Position numbers and translations under genes: made by a program
Part shown: positions 21,792-33,000 of the stretch, piece after piece
Layout of the letters: each line of letters begins with the position of its first letter
How positions within the stretch are numbered: the first letter of the stretch is position 1
NCBI GenBank assembly: GCA_037893245.1
Contig: JBAIAA010000437.1
Coordinates: 853,618-917,617 of the forward strand
Direction of reading: 5' to 3'
Length of the DNA stretch: 64,000 nt
From: Crossaster papposus
Lineage: Eukaryota > Echinodermata > Asteroidea > Velatida > Solasteridae
Notes under the pieces: model-generated
Seen by the model: the letters and a program-made list of their open reading frames with translations, nothing else
Databases searched by the model: none
Told to the model about the DNA's origin: nothing

Positions 21792-21888
21792 TGTTACTGT
21801 TAAGAAAAGTTGTGTTACTGTTAAGAAAAGTTGTGTTACTGTTAAGAAAAGTTGTGTTACTGTTAAGAAAAGTTGTGTTACTGTTACT
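21792..21888 (+). repeat. 21-bp tandem repeat, about 4.5 copies
   Basis: Unit GTTACTGTTAAGAAAAGTTGT repeated nearly without change in the 3' non-coding part of the LTR remnant, between the pol stop codon and the purine tract. Confidence 0.9.
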
Positions 21889-22190
21889 GAAGAAATTCTG
21901 GAAGATGGGCTAGCCGGAAGCCAAACAAAGGATAATTCATTTTAAGTAGTGTGCAATGTTTTCCCATCACCTATCCGACCTAACTAGGGGTGACCCGGTG
22001 GTCATGGTTGCACCTCGTGTGTTCTGGTTGTGGCACCGATTGATGGTGTCCCCATGTTTGGAGCTGTGAGCTCGACATGGACTACTCCCCATGCTTGGCC
22101 AGCATGTGGTTTGAAGCTGCTCTCCCAGTGGTTTGGGAGGAAATTGTGCGTATGTCGATGTGGGGCACATCTCCTCAAAAGAGGGGCGTA

Positions 22191-22373
22191 TGTGACGGCG
22201 GATTAAAAGACCGACCGGGCGCCCCATAGGATAGGGTTGGATGGTGATGAGGTGAAGCGCATGCGCAAGGAGAGGTGTCTCTCCGGTGTGCGTTCGTTCC
22301 ATGCAGAAGCGGTGTGCGGCTAAGTGCCCAATAAAGCCCGTTTTACCAGAAATTACTTGTCCATCGTCGTTCA
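22191..22373 (+). mobile_element. 3' LTR
   Basis: Begins TGTGACGGCGG after the purine tract and ends near GTCGTTCA. Includes AATAAA at 22330. The exact 3' edge is uncertain: TG...CA logic gives 22373, the TGCTA flank gives 22379. Confidence 0.7.
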
Positions 22374-22384
22374 TGTGAGTGCTA

Positions 22385-22675
22385 AAGGAAGGCGTAGATA
22401 ACCAGCTTTCACACTACTGTACTGTAATGTAACCTTTGCATTCATTGGATGTCCTTTTGCAGGGAAAATCATCAAAAGCACTGAACGTTTTAGTTTGCAT
22501 TGCATAATCCGATGGAATCCAATTAGAAATTGATGAAAATATGTATTTTTTTATTTTTTATTGATTGAAATTTGTTTTTGTTTTTTTGTTTTTTTAACAT
22601 GATTTTTGATTGATTTATATTTCTATTGATTGGAAATTTGTATCTATTTTTCTTTGTGTGCCCTGCGAAATAATA
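22385..22675 (+). other. AT-rich segment between LTR and piggyBac C-terminal remnant
   Basis: No recognisable protein; it occupies the place where the missing middle of the transposase should be. TTTTTATTTTTTATTG-type low complexity dominates 22540-22640. Confidence 0.4.
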
Positions 22676-23813
22676 AATGAAATGAAAAAAAATATTAACC
22701 TGAATTATGCAAAGTCAAGTGTGATGATTTTGCATCCAAATCCACTGCTTGACATTGTACTGCTATCCTTTCCTCGCATTTACAAGCCAGGCCGAAATCT
22801 CTCACCCGATGAGACAGTGATAAAGTTCAAAGGTCGACTTGGTTTCAAACAGTACATGCCACGAAAGTCCGCCAAATGGGGATTAAAATGTTTTTCATTA
22901 AACGAGTCACAAACTGGTTATATACCTGTGCTTGGAAGCTGTTCACCGGCTCCCAGCCCACATCAAATGAATCCAGTCGACCCTCCATTGGTTATGCTTC
23001 AACACACCACCCACCTGATATTACATCTGCTGGGCATGTAGTCCTCGACCTAATTACAGGACTCGAAAAAAAGGGACATTTCAATTTCATGGACAATTGG
23101 TACACAAGCCCAGGTCTCATCTGCAAGTTATCACAGTTAAAGCTTGGAGCTTGTGGAACTGCACGCTACACCACACTGGGGATTCCAGATTGTGCAAACC
23201 CAAAAAAGTTACACATGATAAGAGGTGCTGACCCCCAGTTTTACACCAAAGCCAGCCAACTGTGCGTCGTTTGGCAGGATGCCAAGCGTGTAACTCTTCT
23301 CACAAATGTTGGAAACTGCAATATCGACACGAAAGACATTCGGATCAAAAACAGTTTGAGTGGACTTCGTGCGATCAAAAAAAACTTATGTCGTTAATGA
23401 TTATAACAAATACATGGGAGGAAGTGATCTCGCAGCACAAATGTGTCAGTACTACTCGCACCCTCACAAATCGATGAAATGGTGGAAAAGAGTTTTCGTG
23501 GCCATTCTTGACATCTGCTTGGTGAATGCTAACAGCATCTCTACAAATCAGCACTTGGCCACTTTGAAATTCAGGGTGAAGGTAATTGAAGAGCTTATTT
23601 CCACTTCGAAGCACAACCCAGCTCAGCATGCCAGTCAAGTGTCACGTGGTTCCAGCCGCTTTTTTTAGACCCATCACTATCCTGGAAGAATTTATGCGCA
23701 ACTGTGTTGTTTGCAGTACAAGAGCCAAAGGGAAACAAACTCGCATGATTTGTAAACAGTGTGACAAACCAATGTGTGTACTACCATGCTTTGAGAAGTT
23801 TCATAGTCTGTAA
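22676..23813 (+). pseudogene. piggyBac (PGBD4-like) transposase C-terminal part, frameshifted
   Basis: Successive frames give YKPGRNLSPDETVIKFKGRL and GFKQYMPRKSAKWGLK (first catalytic Asp in SPDET), then GHVVLDLITGLEKK, FNFMDNWYTSPG (second Asp) and LGACGTARYTT, then VVNDYNKYMGGSDLAAQMC (third Asp) and KWWKRVFVAILDICLVNA. The end is the cysteine finger CVVCSTRAKGKQTRMICKQC with CVLPCFEKFH. This order is diagnostic of piggyBac DDD transposases. At least three frame changes (near 22925, 23380 and 23650) make it inactive although all three acidic residues survive. Confidence 0.92.
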
Positions 23814-23845
23814 TGAGCATCACCCGAGCAAGTTTTATTGTGGTC

Positions 23846-23936
23846 CCCCCCCCCCCCCCCCCCATATCCCAATGTTAGAGTGATGGCGCGCACACCGCCA
23901 ACCATTAGTTAAACAATAAGGGGGGGGGGGGGGGGT
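23846..23936. repeat. Poly-C then poly-G tracts
   Basis: C run at about 23846-23862 and G run at about 23920-23935, either side of the putative right end of the piggyBac element. Confidence 0.85.
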
Positions 23937-23939
23937 TGA

Positions 23940-25340
23940 GGAAAAAGAGTATCGGCTGAGGCGGGGAACAGTTTCATGAAAGAAAGCTCTCAAAACATTT
24001 TAAACATTATTTTTAATGCTATTTATTGTTTATATCCCTTGCAAAAATGCGGAATAAACACAATTCTGAAAATATTTACCAAAAAAAGAAACAAATATTG
24101 TAAAACCCTGGAAAAAGACGTAAAATGATGTATTTACATTGAACACAAAGTGAGAGTCGTAAACAACGTGAGCTAGGCTCCTAATAAATATATCTATATA
24201 GGTTTGTGTGTACTGTTCTGAATCCGTGCATTTCTGTATTTGTTATAATTCTTGTTTGTGTACAATTATATATAATCTGCATGTATTTGTACTGTGCATT
24301 TTATGCGAATAAAGAACGTGAACTAAACTGTGGCTCTCTTTAAAAAAATAGAGAAATTATAAGTACATGTTATTGACTAGTACGTAACTGTCAACATTTC
24401 ACATAATTTGCATACTCTTATGTTCACAGGTTATGTCTATTTTAATACAAACATAAAAAAACCGACCTTTTGCATGTATGTTCAAACATAAACAATAGTG
24501 TTTTCCTCCATTCGTGCACAGGAAAACATATCAAAAACATTGGAGTTGTATTCCAGGCCCTGTATAAAGTCCCTTTAAGTCAATCCCATGTCCTCCAGTC
24601 TCCTAAAGTCGCACTACATGCATATACGGACATCTAACAAAGGAAACACTGTGAATGAAAATCCATTGTTACTCTGCACTAAATCCATTGTTACTTGTTC
24701 ACAGTTTTAAGTCCGGGCTATTCAAATGAACAGTTACAAAAAGTTACTTGTGGCTGGTTTTATGAAAGGACTTGTGGCTGGTTTTATGAAAGGACTTGTG
24801 ACTGCATGGATTTGTGAAAAGGACTTCTAGAGACTCAAATACAACTCTGCAAATCACCATAACTTTTTTTTCGGGAGGCAAGTTGCCTCACTCTCAAATA
24901 ATTAAATGGAAAAAAAATCCTCATTTGTTTTAACTCAATTTGAAATTATCTGAAAAAACATGAAATTAAACATTAGTAGTGCAAATAATCGATGTTGCTG
25001 AACGAATTGAAATACTAGATTCGGTAAATTCGCTAAAAATAGCCGGAAAAACCAATATTAATAATAAATTGACTGTAAAATACCCAAACAAATTCACACA
25101 TACATTGAATGATGGAGTTGTACGTAAACTAAAACTGAGCACCACAAATATTTGAATATTACACAGCACTCTGCATGTGCATTGTTTTAAAAAAAGACAC
25201 AGAAAAAAAGGCACAAATTTTAACTTGTGAATATTTCTGAAAAACCGAAGGTTTCCCCCAAGCAAATTGCTTTGGTCAAATTAAGGTTAAATTTTAGACC
25301 TAATAACAATAGGACCCATTTTGAAGAGGAGGCCTAAATT
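23940..25340. other. AT-rich non-coding interval with a short dispersed repeat
   Basis: Near 24740-24835 a 28-bp word (GGACTTGTGGCTGGTTTTAT) occurs in tandem. Related words (ACTTGTGACTGGCTTCACGA, GACTCGACTACAAC) are found at 60200-60290. No gene is supported. Confidence 0.5.
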
Positions 25341-25426
25341 GTTTCTTTGTACCAGGCAATTTGTGAGAATAATACAAATTTGAAGGTGGATAGTCGATAT
25401 TCCCTTACAGAAATATTAGAAAGCTT

Positions 25427-25860
25427 GCTGCAAGCTTGCCGGCAAGCTTGCAGAGAGCTTGCAGTGAGCTTGCAGAGAGCTTGCAGAGAGCTTGCAGAGA
25501 GCTTGCAGAGAGCTTGCAGAGAGCTTGCAGAGAGCTTGCAGAGAGCTTGCAGAGAGCTTGCAGAGAGCTTGCAGAGAGCTTGCAGAGAGCTTGCAGAGAG
25601 CTTGCAGAGAGCTTGCAGAGTTTAAATTTTGCAAATTAGTTGAAGCTTGCTGCAAGCTTGCAAGCTTGTAGCAATCTTGCCGACACATTTATAAGCAAGC
25701 TTGCAGCAAGCTTGCCGGCAAGCTTACCATTAGGCTTGCCATTATAAGCTTGCCGGCAAGCTAATTTGCATAATTGAAACCCTGCAAGCTCCCTGCAAGC
25801 TCTCTGCAAGCTTTCTGCAAGCTCTTGGCAAGCTCTTGGCAAGCTCTCTGCAAACTTTAA
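25427..25860. repeat. Foldback-like minisatellite built on GCAAGCTTGC
   Basis: About 16 copies of the 11-bp unit GAGAGCTTGCA at 25447-25620, then a spacer, then diverged inverted counterparts (GCAAGCTCTCTGCAAGCTTT, TTGGCAAGCTC) up to 25855. GCTTGCCGGCAAGC palindromes lie in between. Long ORFs with RACRELAESLQ repeats on both strands are a by-product of the 11-bp period. Confidence 0.85.
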
Positions 25861-26365
25861 CGGGGATAGTTCTAGTTGAGAACTAGTTTGTCAGCTTCTA
25901 AATAAACCATGCTATACAATGGATGTGTTTAATACTACATGTATACCTCATACATGTACATATTCAGCTGGAGCTCGGGAAAATCCGAATGGCACACTCT
26001 GGTTGGAAAACTTCCTTTTGGTAAAAATGGCCTTGAGGTATAAGAGGACCTTGGGGCTCACTCTCTCTTCTCATCATGAAGCTACTTGCATACCACCGTT
26101 GAACGAGAGATTCAGGGGCATATAGTCGGCTTCTGGTAAGCTTTCCGCATGTCTGTATAAAATAAATAAGGAACCAAACAATGCATTAGAATTGCTCATG
26201 GAGTAAACACACAGTAATACTCTGTGTTAATAAATTTGCTCCCTTGTATAGACCAATAAAGAACCAAAAAATTAAAAGGTCTCCGCAGTCCACAGGAAAA
26301 TTATAAAGAGGAGGATGCCCATTAGAAATTACGTGCATGAAGTTAATGGGGAAATGCTTAAGTAC

Positions 26366-26660
26366 CGTGGAGTTGGGTCGGGGTAGTGGTTCTTCCATCG
26401 CCTTTCACCGCTGTGACCTGGGTTTGAATCCCACCTAGGCCAATTATGTGGATGGGGTTTTCAGTCGCTGCCTGATTCCGTGGGTCCAAACCCCCCCCCC
26501 CCCCCCCCCCCCCCCCAAATATTCGTCCACCTCGACAACTGAAACCTTTTCTCATTGTCTTCTCTCTACATGTTTCTTCCGGCTTTCTAGCTACTTGTGC
26601 CGGGCGCCTTTTAGGGATCTTTGACAAGATTTATGACAAGAAAGAATTAATAATAATAAA
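26366..26660 (+). mobile_element. tRNA-derived SINE-like element
   Basis: Head: GGGTCGGGGTAGTGGTTCTT (box A-like) and GACCTGGGTTTGAATCCCAC (box B). Body: GGATGGGGTTTTCAGTCGCT and a long C run at 26491-26516. Tail: TTAATAATAATAAAGG. The order tRNA head, unrelated body, AT repeat tail is that of tRNA-derived SINEs known from invertebrates. The C run has probably expanded within the body. Confidence 0.65.
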
Positions 26661-26882
26661 GGAAACAACATTATTACGTATGAACACATATTTCTGGAAT
26701 GTGTGGTCAATGGCAGGCGTGGGTTAGAGGAGAGGTTGGGGGAGAGGGTGGGAAGAGAGCCTGGGGGGGAGGGGGGGGGCCCAAAAGAAATGTGGACTAC
26801 TTGTGGAAATATTGTTGGCTGCCGGACTACAAAACTGGAAGCTATAGCTCTACAGTTGCAGCTCTACGATTAAGACACTCAC

Positions 26883-27098
26883 CTGGCCATCGTGCCCGGC
26901 CTGAGCAGCGTGATCTGTTCCAGGCTGATCACCGTGCTGGTGGACGACCCGCTCTGGTCAAGACTGTTTGTGGACAGCCTAGTCTGCTGGCTGCCCTGGC
27001 CGGATTGGAGCCGGGGAAAGCCGGAAAACCGGCGTTCCCTGGCCCCGCCGATCTCACCTCCCCAGGCTGAGCGGGGGCCTCGACGGCCGTAGGTGGGG
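26883..27098 (-). CDS. FAM194 gene exon 12
   Basis: Acceptor cttttcacag, donor GCCAG|gtgagt. AG from the previous exon plus C makes Ser, then PTYGRRGPRSAWGGEIGGAR ... LSTNSLDQSGSSTSTVISL. Arg/Gly/Ser-rich and GC-rich. Ends in phase 2, so at least one more coding exon must follow at lower coordinates. Confidence 0.85.
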
Positions 27099-30000
27099 CT
27101 GTGAAAAGACACATCCAAGTCAATTAATTTGTATTACATTTATAGTCACTGTACAGCCGAAAACCCTCTGTAAACAAACTGCCCATAATTGCCTGTTAGT
27201 CTCTATTTTGCTCCTAACCATCATGCTTGTTACCGCATAAAACTACTCTGCCTGTGACTCTCTATAGCACCCCAAACTTTCCTGCCTGCTACATGTTCGT
27301 CCATGTATTTTCACAAACTAACCCGCTAGTTACTCATAGCTATACTGCCCCAAACTGCCCTGCCTGCACTCCCTGCATGTAGTGCCCTTAACTAGTTCGC
27401 GCCGGATGACGTATATAAATGCAAAAATTTTCCAAAATTCAAAACGGATGACGCATAAACACGCCAAGTTCAAGTTCGGAATGTATGTCAGCAGCGAGCA
27501 AGGCCGGAAATGCGAGGGTGTGCTTCCCGGCACTATCAGCCTGAACCCGCTTCGGATCGAGTTTCGTTAAAAAATAATCCCGCCCCTCGGCTCGGCGATG
27601 TTAAAATAATCCCGGCGCGAACTGGTTAAAACTCCCTGCCTATTTCTCTCTGTACTAGCCGTTACTGCCTGTACATGTACACTGTACGTACCAGCTGAAA
27701 CCAACCTGCTTGTTACTCTCTGTAATAATCCAACCACCCTGTCTGTATATATGACACTCCCTGTACCACATAGCCTTGAGTGCCAGGCTGTGCTGTATCT
27801 GCAACGTGCGATCATCGTTGGTCGCGCAATTCGCATAGCTCACCCGCTTTGTACTCCACACACACACACAAAGCTCGCAATGCATACTGTACGCCACCAC
27901 ATCTGCAGCCTTAAAGGTTTAGTCAATTCAAAATTGTGTGGTTAATGAGAATAAGCTGCTCTCGATCCAGGGGATCTGATTGGCCTTTGATTGAATAATT
28001 CAGCAATGTATGGTTTAATCTGTGATTGGCCGTTGAGAAACACACAAATTAATAAATTTGCTTACTCACTTCCCTCCTCCCCCCACATTCGTCTCGGATT
28101 TGCACAGCAAAGTAAATGAAAACATAAAGTCCACAAGTGACAAACCCTTTAAGGATGTGCTTTGGGGTTTAGGCTTAGGCTCTTCTAGGCACCCGAGTTA
28201 GGGGGAACCCTGCGGGTCTGGCACCCACGATGATACTTTGTTTGCAATGGACTTTTGGAAGTGGAAACCTTTCCCCACCTGGCAAAGGATTACACTTTTG
28301 ACCATAACTATCGAAATCTTGAGAAGACATCATCAAGCTGTCCGATCATAGCTTTTGATATCTATTAGTACTGGTATATCGAAATACCCGCCTTGGACTG
28401 AATGTTTATATTGTAAATAGGTTGGGTGCCCTCAACCCACCAAGCCAAAACTGTTAAACGGGGGAGTAATAATATGCATTCTAACTTCTACCTGGTATAC
28501 ATAACAAAGGAAAATGTAGGCCCCCGAATTTGGTCAGGGGGCACCCAACCCATTCTTGCCACCGGGCACCTTGAACCAAAGTTACGCCACTGATGGGAAC
28601 CATCTGTTGTTGACAATCTGTCTCTGAGCTACATGTAGAAGGAGGATGATTTATACTAGCCGCTAGTATGCTCAGGCCAGCCATGCAATTTGGCTAGAAA
28701 CACAAAGAAATCTTTGAGGTTTTTCTGGAAGCTGACATTTCTCATAGTCGGCCTGACTGATAAGTGTACTCAGCATTAAAGGTGACTAAATAGTCTGAAA
28801 GGGGTTAATCCGATTAAAAGAGTTTGAGCGGATCTAGCCTAAGAGTTTTTTAGTTATTAAACAGTTTTTTAAAAGTTCCTTCCGAAAGCTCTCCTTGGCT
28901 GGGGTGAGGAAATCAAATACAATGGGTTATTAAATAGCATCAGGGCCCACATTTTTATCATGGCTCTGCTTACAGAAAATTATGTGCCTAAAGCCGTGTT
29001 CGCACTTGACTTTTTTGGGGAAAGGTTTTACTGAGACGGCGGTCAAATAAAAAATTGTCAAATGTTACCACTGTTCGCACTTGGACTTTCGACACGAGAT
29101 AATTTTACCGAGACCTCGGAAGAAGTAGACGAGCTGTCATTATAATGACTCATGAAGGCGATTGTGATCACAATGCGATCTGCATGCATCAGCACGCGCA
29201 CGTAAACAATGCAAAGAGCGCATGCGCGGTGTCTTGTGCAGCATGAAATCGCACTAGGGGGCCGGATGTACGTTTTCTTAAGCCGCTTTTACCGACTGGC
29301 GCTGTTCGAACTGGACTTATCGTCTAGGGAAAAGTTACCTGGGAAGTTTTCCCGGGCAGCAGTTGGCCGGTAAAAGTAACCACTGGACTCGGGAAAAGTA
29401 ACTGAGAGGAAAACGTCCTAGGCTGTCCGCACTGGACTTAAAATGGAAAAAGTACCCATCATCTCAGTAAGTTTTATCAACAAAAGTCCAGTGCGAACAG
29501 GGCTTTAAGCAAGTGTACGTAGGGGTTAGCAAGGAATTTTGCCTTATGCGCATACGTACATTCTGTGCTGGCAGGCCGGGTTAGTGCCGAATATTTCTGC
29601 TATCGCTGTTGGTGCAAAATAGTCACGGTGACTATATAATAGTCACTATTTTGCACTAACAACGATAGCAGAAACATTCGGCACTAGTACTTTGGTTTGC
29701 CCTTCATTTACCTGAAGTGAAAATCCGGAGGCAATATTCGGCCCAACGTGGCGTCACGTTTGGATTTTAACATCTGCTTCTGGAAGTCTTTCCTGGCGTT
29801 GCCGTAGCCGTTGAAGATGTGATCGCAGAACAGGAGCCTTGAGTTGGCGTAAATCTGTGGGATTGGGAATAAACCGTGTAATTCTAGCACATAAAGGTTA
29901 GCATGAACTTCCAGGCACCGCGCCAAGCCGCCAGCTGAAGAACTTTCGAATTGATTTTGAATACTTTGTTTGATGATCGAACCATGAAACGGCCATAAAA

Positions 30001-33000
30001 ATATGATAAAGTCCAAATATATATTACAATAATAAAACACAAATTGAAGCAAGTTCGCGTCGTATGCCATGTATACACACAAACCTGGACAGCAGAACTT
30101 TTGCTACCATCTGCAAGTGATTCATCTGACCAAATCTAGAATACTGCAGTCAAATTTGGGGAACAGCTGCAAAATCAAATCTCAGTGGAGGTTCTCGACA
30201 GACTTCAAAGCAAAGCCATAACTTTAACTCAGTGGAGGTTCTCGACAGACTTCAAAGCAAAGCCATAACTTTAATTCCACTGTATCTTCATACAGAGCTT
30301 GGTATTCAGCCTCTTAGTCATCGCAGGCAGGTTGCTGGTCTAACAGTTTTCAAAAAATACAGTATTCTCCTTTGCCTCATCCACTCGACAGTCTCCAAGT
30401 ACCCCAACTCACAGCACGTCGCTCTACAAGGCAGTCATCTGCATCCCACCAATATACAGTTGTCCTTCCAAAGTCACAAACCTCACAACATCAGAGGTCC
30501 TTCACAGCAACTTATGCTAGACTTTGGAACTTGCTACCTTCTTCTGCAGTTGCTGCTAAATCTAGCCAATCTTTTAAGAATATTTTACATGTTTTCCTTA
30601 ATAAGCCACCCGCTCACACATTATGAACTCTAGCTGTAGTTTTTTTCTACAAGCTTCTTGTTCCCTTGAGTAGGGTTTAATAAAAAAAATAATAAAAAAA
30701 ATAAAAAGTTGTTCAGGAATTCAAAACGGATGACGAATAAACACGATGAGCAAGGCCATAACTATCAGGGTGTGCTATGCCAGCCTAAACCTGTCTCAGA
30801 TTGAGACCAGGCAATGTCAACATAATTCTGGCACGAACTGATTAAGGCAATGAATTATGTAACTAAATAGTTAAAGGGATTGTACACGTTTGGTAATTGG
30901 AACCCATTGTTTGTTTCAATCCTATATAGTTATAGATATATACCATAAAACTAACATGTACAAATTTCATTTCAAAAGGTGGTAGCGATTTCGGGATATT
31001 GCCGAAAATCTGGAGCGGTTATGTCCACGAAGGAAGAATAATCTGCATTGGAATACACAGTCTGAGAAACGTCACTGCAGTAACGCTTCTCAGATTCAAT
31101 TTTTGGGGGATAAAAGTGATATCTTTTTCCATAACCGCAGTACTTCGAAGTGAAAAGTTTCTAAAAATGCATAATACTATCCAAAGCTGCTGTACTTAAT
31201 TCTTACCAAGTAAGTTTTGATTGCCATTAATTTTTGGAGTAATTACCAAACGTATACGATCCCTTTAAACCCAAATGATATATGACTTACAAGAAACATT
31301 CCCGGAACGGCATTGTGCCGGCTTAAGAGTTCTGGCACATCATTACTCGCGTGTTGAGCTGCGACTGCCACATCATACAAAAACAGCCGGTAAGGATCGT
31401 TGCGACTCTGAAACAGCGAGACGGAACACCATTAACACACATGAAAAAAGTGTTTATATATATTCATGCAAATAGAATGTGATTTTTGATAGCGGAGGCC
31501 AGTACTTGTATGTAAGAACGTACAGCACATGATTGTGACCTGTTTGAATGAACTGAATTTTAACAATATTTTAGAGGTATATTCAATTCCAAAATTTTAA
31601 TAGAGATTTTCTGGTCAATTTTGGCAAATGAGCAGCCAATTTAATTTTCGTGCGTTCAAAATTCAGCGATTTTGCCTTTCCATTTTTTTCCGTGTTTCAA
31701 ATTCAGAATTAGCTGGGCATTCGTTTTAGTTTTGAGGCATTCAAATTCCTTAGCAATTTGGTAAATTTAGCATATCGTCGTTCTTTTTCGTGATGCACAA
31801 TCATCATTCAATTTAGCAAAGCTGGTTCGACTGGAGATTTTTGCTGAGATTTGTTTCGATTTCGCAAAGAGGCAATCAATTTCGCTATCAGATTGCACGA
31901 ATGACGGAAATACCTGCCCAATAATGAATTTAAATGACCAAACACACGCCTTGAAAACGCTACTGCAAATTTGAATGTTGTTTTGTTGAATTGTTAAATT
32001 TAATGCCACAACAGTACATTTGCCTATAAAATGAAATCGGATGACCATTTTCAGCAGAAATAGTATGACGCAGTGGTTAAATTGGCTGCTCGTTTGCCGA
32101 AATTGGCTGCTCATTTGCCGAAATTGACCGAAAAAATCAATTTCTTTAACACAAACCAAATAAGTTAAGAGGCGGGCCTATTATTTTGATCTTAACCAAT
32201 TCATCAGTAGATGTATCAACAATTACAAACATCAATAAATCTTACAATATTGACCAAAATCACCACCATTTGCTTTGATGGTTTTTTTTAGTAGAGCCTT
32301 TGCCCAGTTCTGTCTAATTTTGCCAGAATACCTCACATACGTGACCTACTGAAGCTAAATGAGGAATGTCCCCCAAAAACTTGTTTCAAGTAATTGGCAC
32401 ATGAAGTTGGCCATAATTATGTGAAACATCGTTTCAAAATCTATAGTGAGTTTTTTATATTTTTGAGTCGCCAAGGTATCCAAAATTTACACTGTGCATT
32501 ATTATTGTGAAAAAATACGCCAAATGTAGAAAAAAACACAATTTTTTTGTTCTGCCGTTGGTGGCGCAAACGCGTATGTTTTCTTCAAAGCCCCTTTTTC
32601 TTTTCTGAATGAGATCGCTAAAGTTTGGCAGCGCACTGTCAACTTTCCTGTGGTATTTCTTTGGAATTAATTTGATGATATATTATATTTTGTGATTGTT
32701 TGTTTTTGGCTCCAAGACCTGATAACACGGCTTGGTTCGGTTCCGGTTCTGCCGTTCATACAGCTCCAGCAGCATGTCGGCGCAGGGCAGGCCGTCCAGC
32801 AGCAGGGAAGATGTCATGCAGACCACGACCAGCTGAGAGCGGGGCACCTCAGCCAAGAGAAACCGCTCCAACTCCAGGTCGTTGAGGCTCGGGATGCGGT
32901 GGCGGCTGCAGCGACACGTCGCCGTAGTGTCGCCTAGCAACTCGGCCCGGAGGGCTCTGCGTTTCATCAGTTAAAGGACAACAGGTGCTCCGTCAATCTT

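Larger units (their letters stand above)
20972..22379 (+). mobile_element. Deleted Gypsy-like LTR retrotransposon remnant
   Basis: The sequence TGTGACGGCGGATTAAAAGA and the next 35 bp occur at 20973 and again at 22191. The left copy is only the first about 55 bp of the LTR and runs straight into the end of a polyprotein frame, so the rest of the 5' LTR, gag and most of pol are gone. A purine-rich tract (AAAAGAGGGGCGTA) precedes the 3' LTR. TGCTA stands on both outer sides (20967-20971, 22380-22384) and is the likely 5-bp target duplication. The element sits inside a piggyBac remnant. Confidence 0.75.
20503..23912 (+). mobile_element. Decayed piggyBac element with LTR insertion
   Basis: TTAA at 20503 and 23909 bound a region with piggyBac transposase remnants in one orientation. 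The left end TTAACCCTATGAGTACCGCA, with CGCGCCACC inside, resembles the right end (GATGGCGCGCACACC ... TTAGTTAA) in inverted orientation, weakly. The centre is replaced by a Gypsy-like remnant (20972-22379), and the transposase between the two remnants is missing. Element limits are an inference from TTAA and end similarity; the coding identity is firm. Confidence 0.55.

Noticed and set aside
25347..25688. Overlapping ORFs rich in RACRELAESLQ or LQALCKLSASS on both strands
   Set aside because: Produced by the 11-bp minisatellite period; equal openness on both strands argues against coding.
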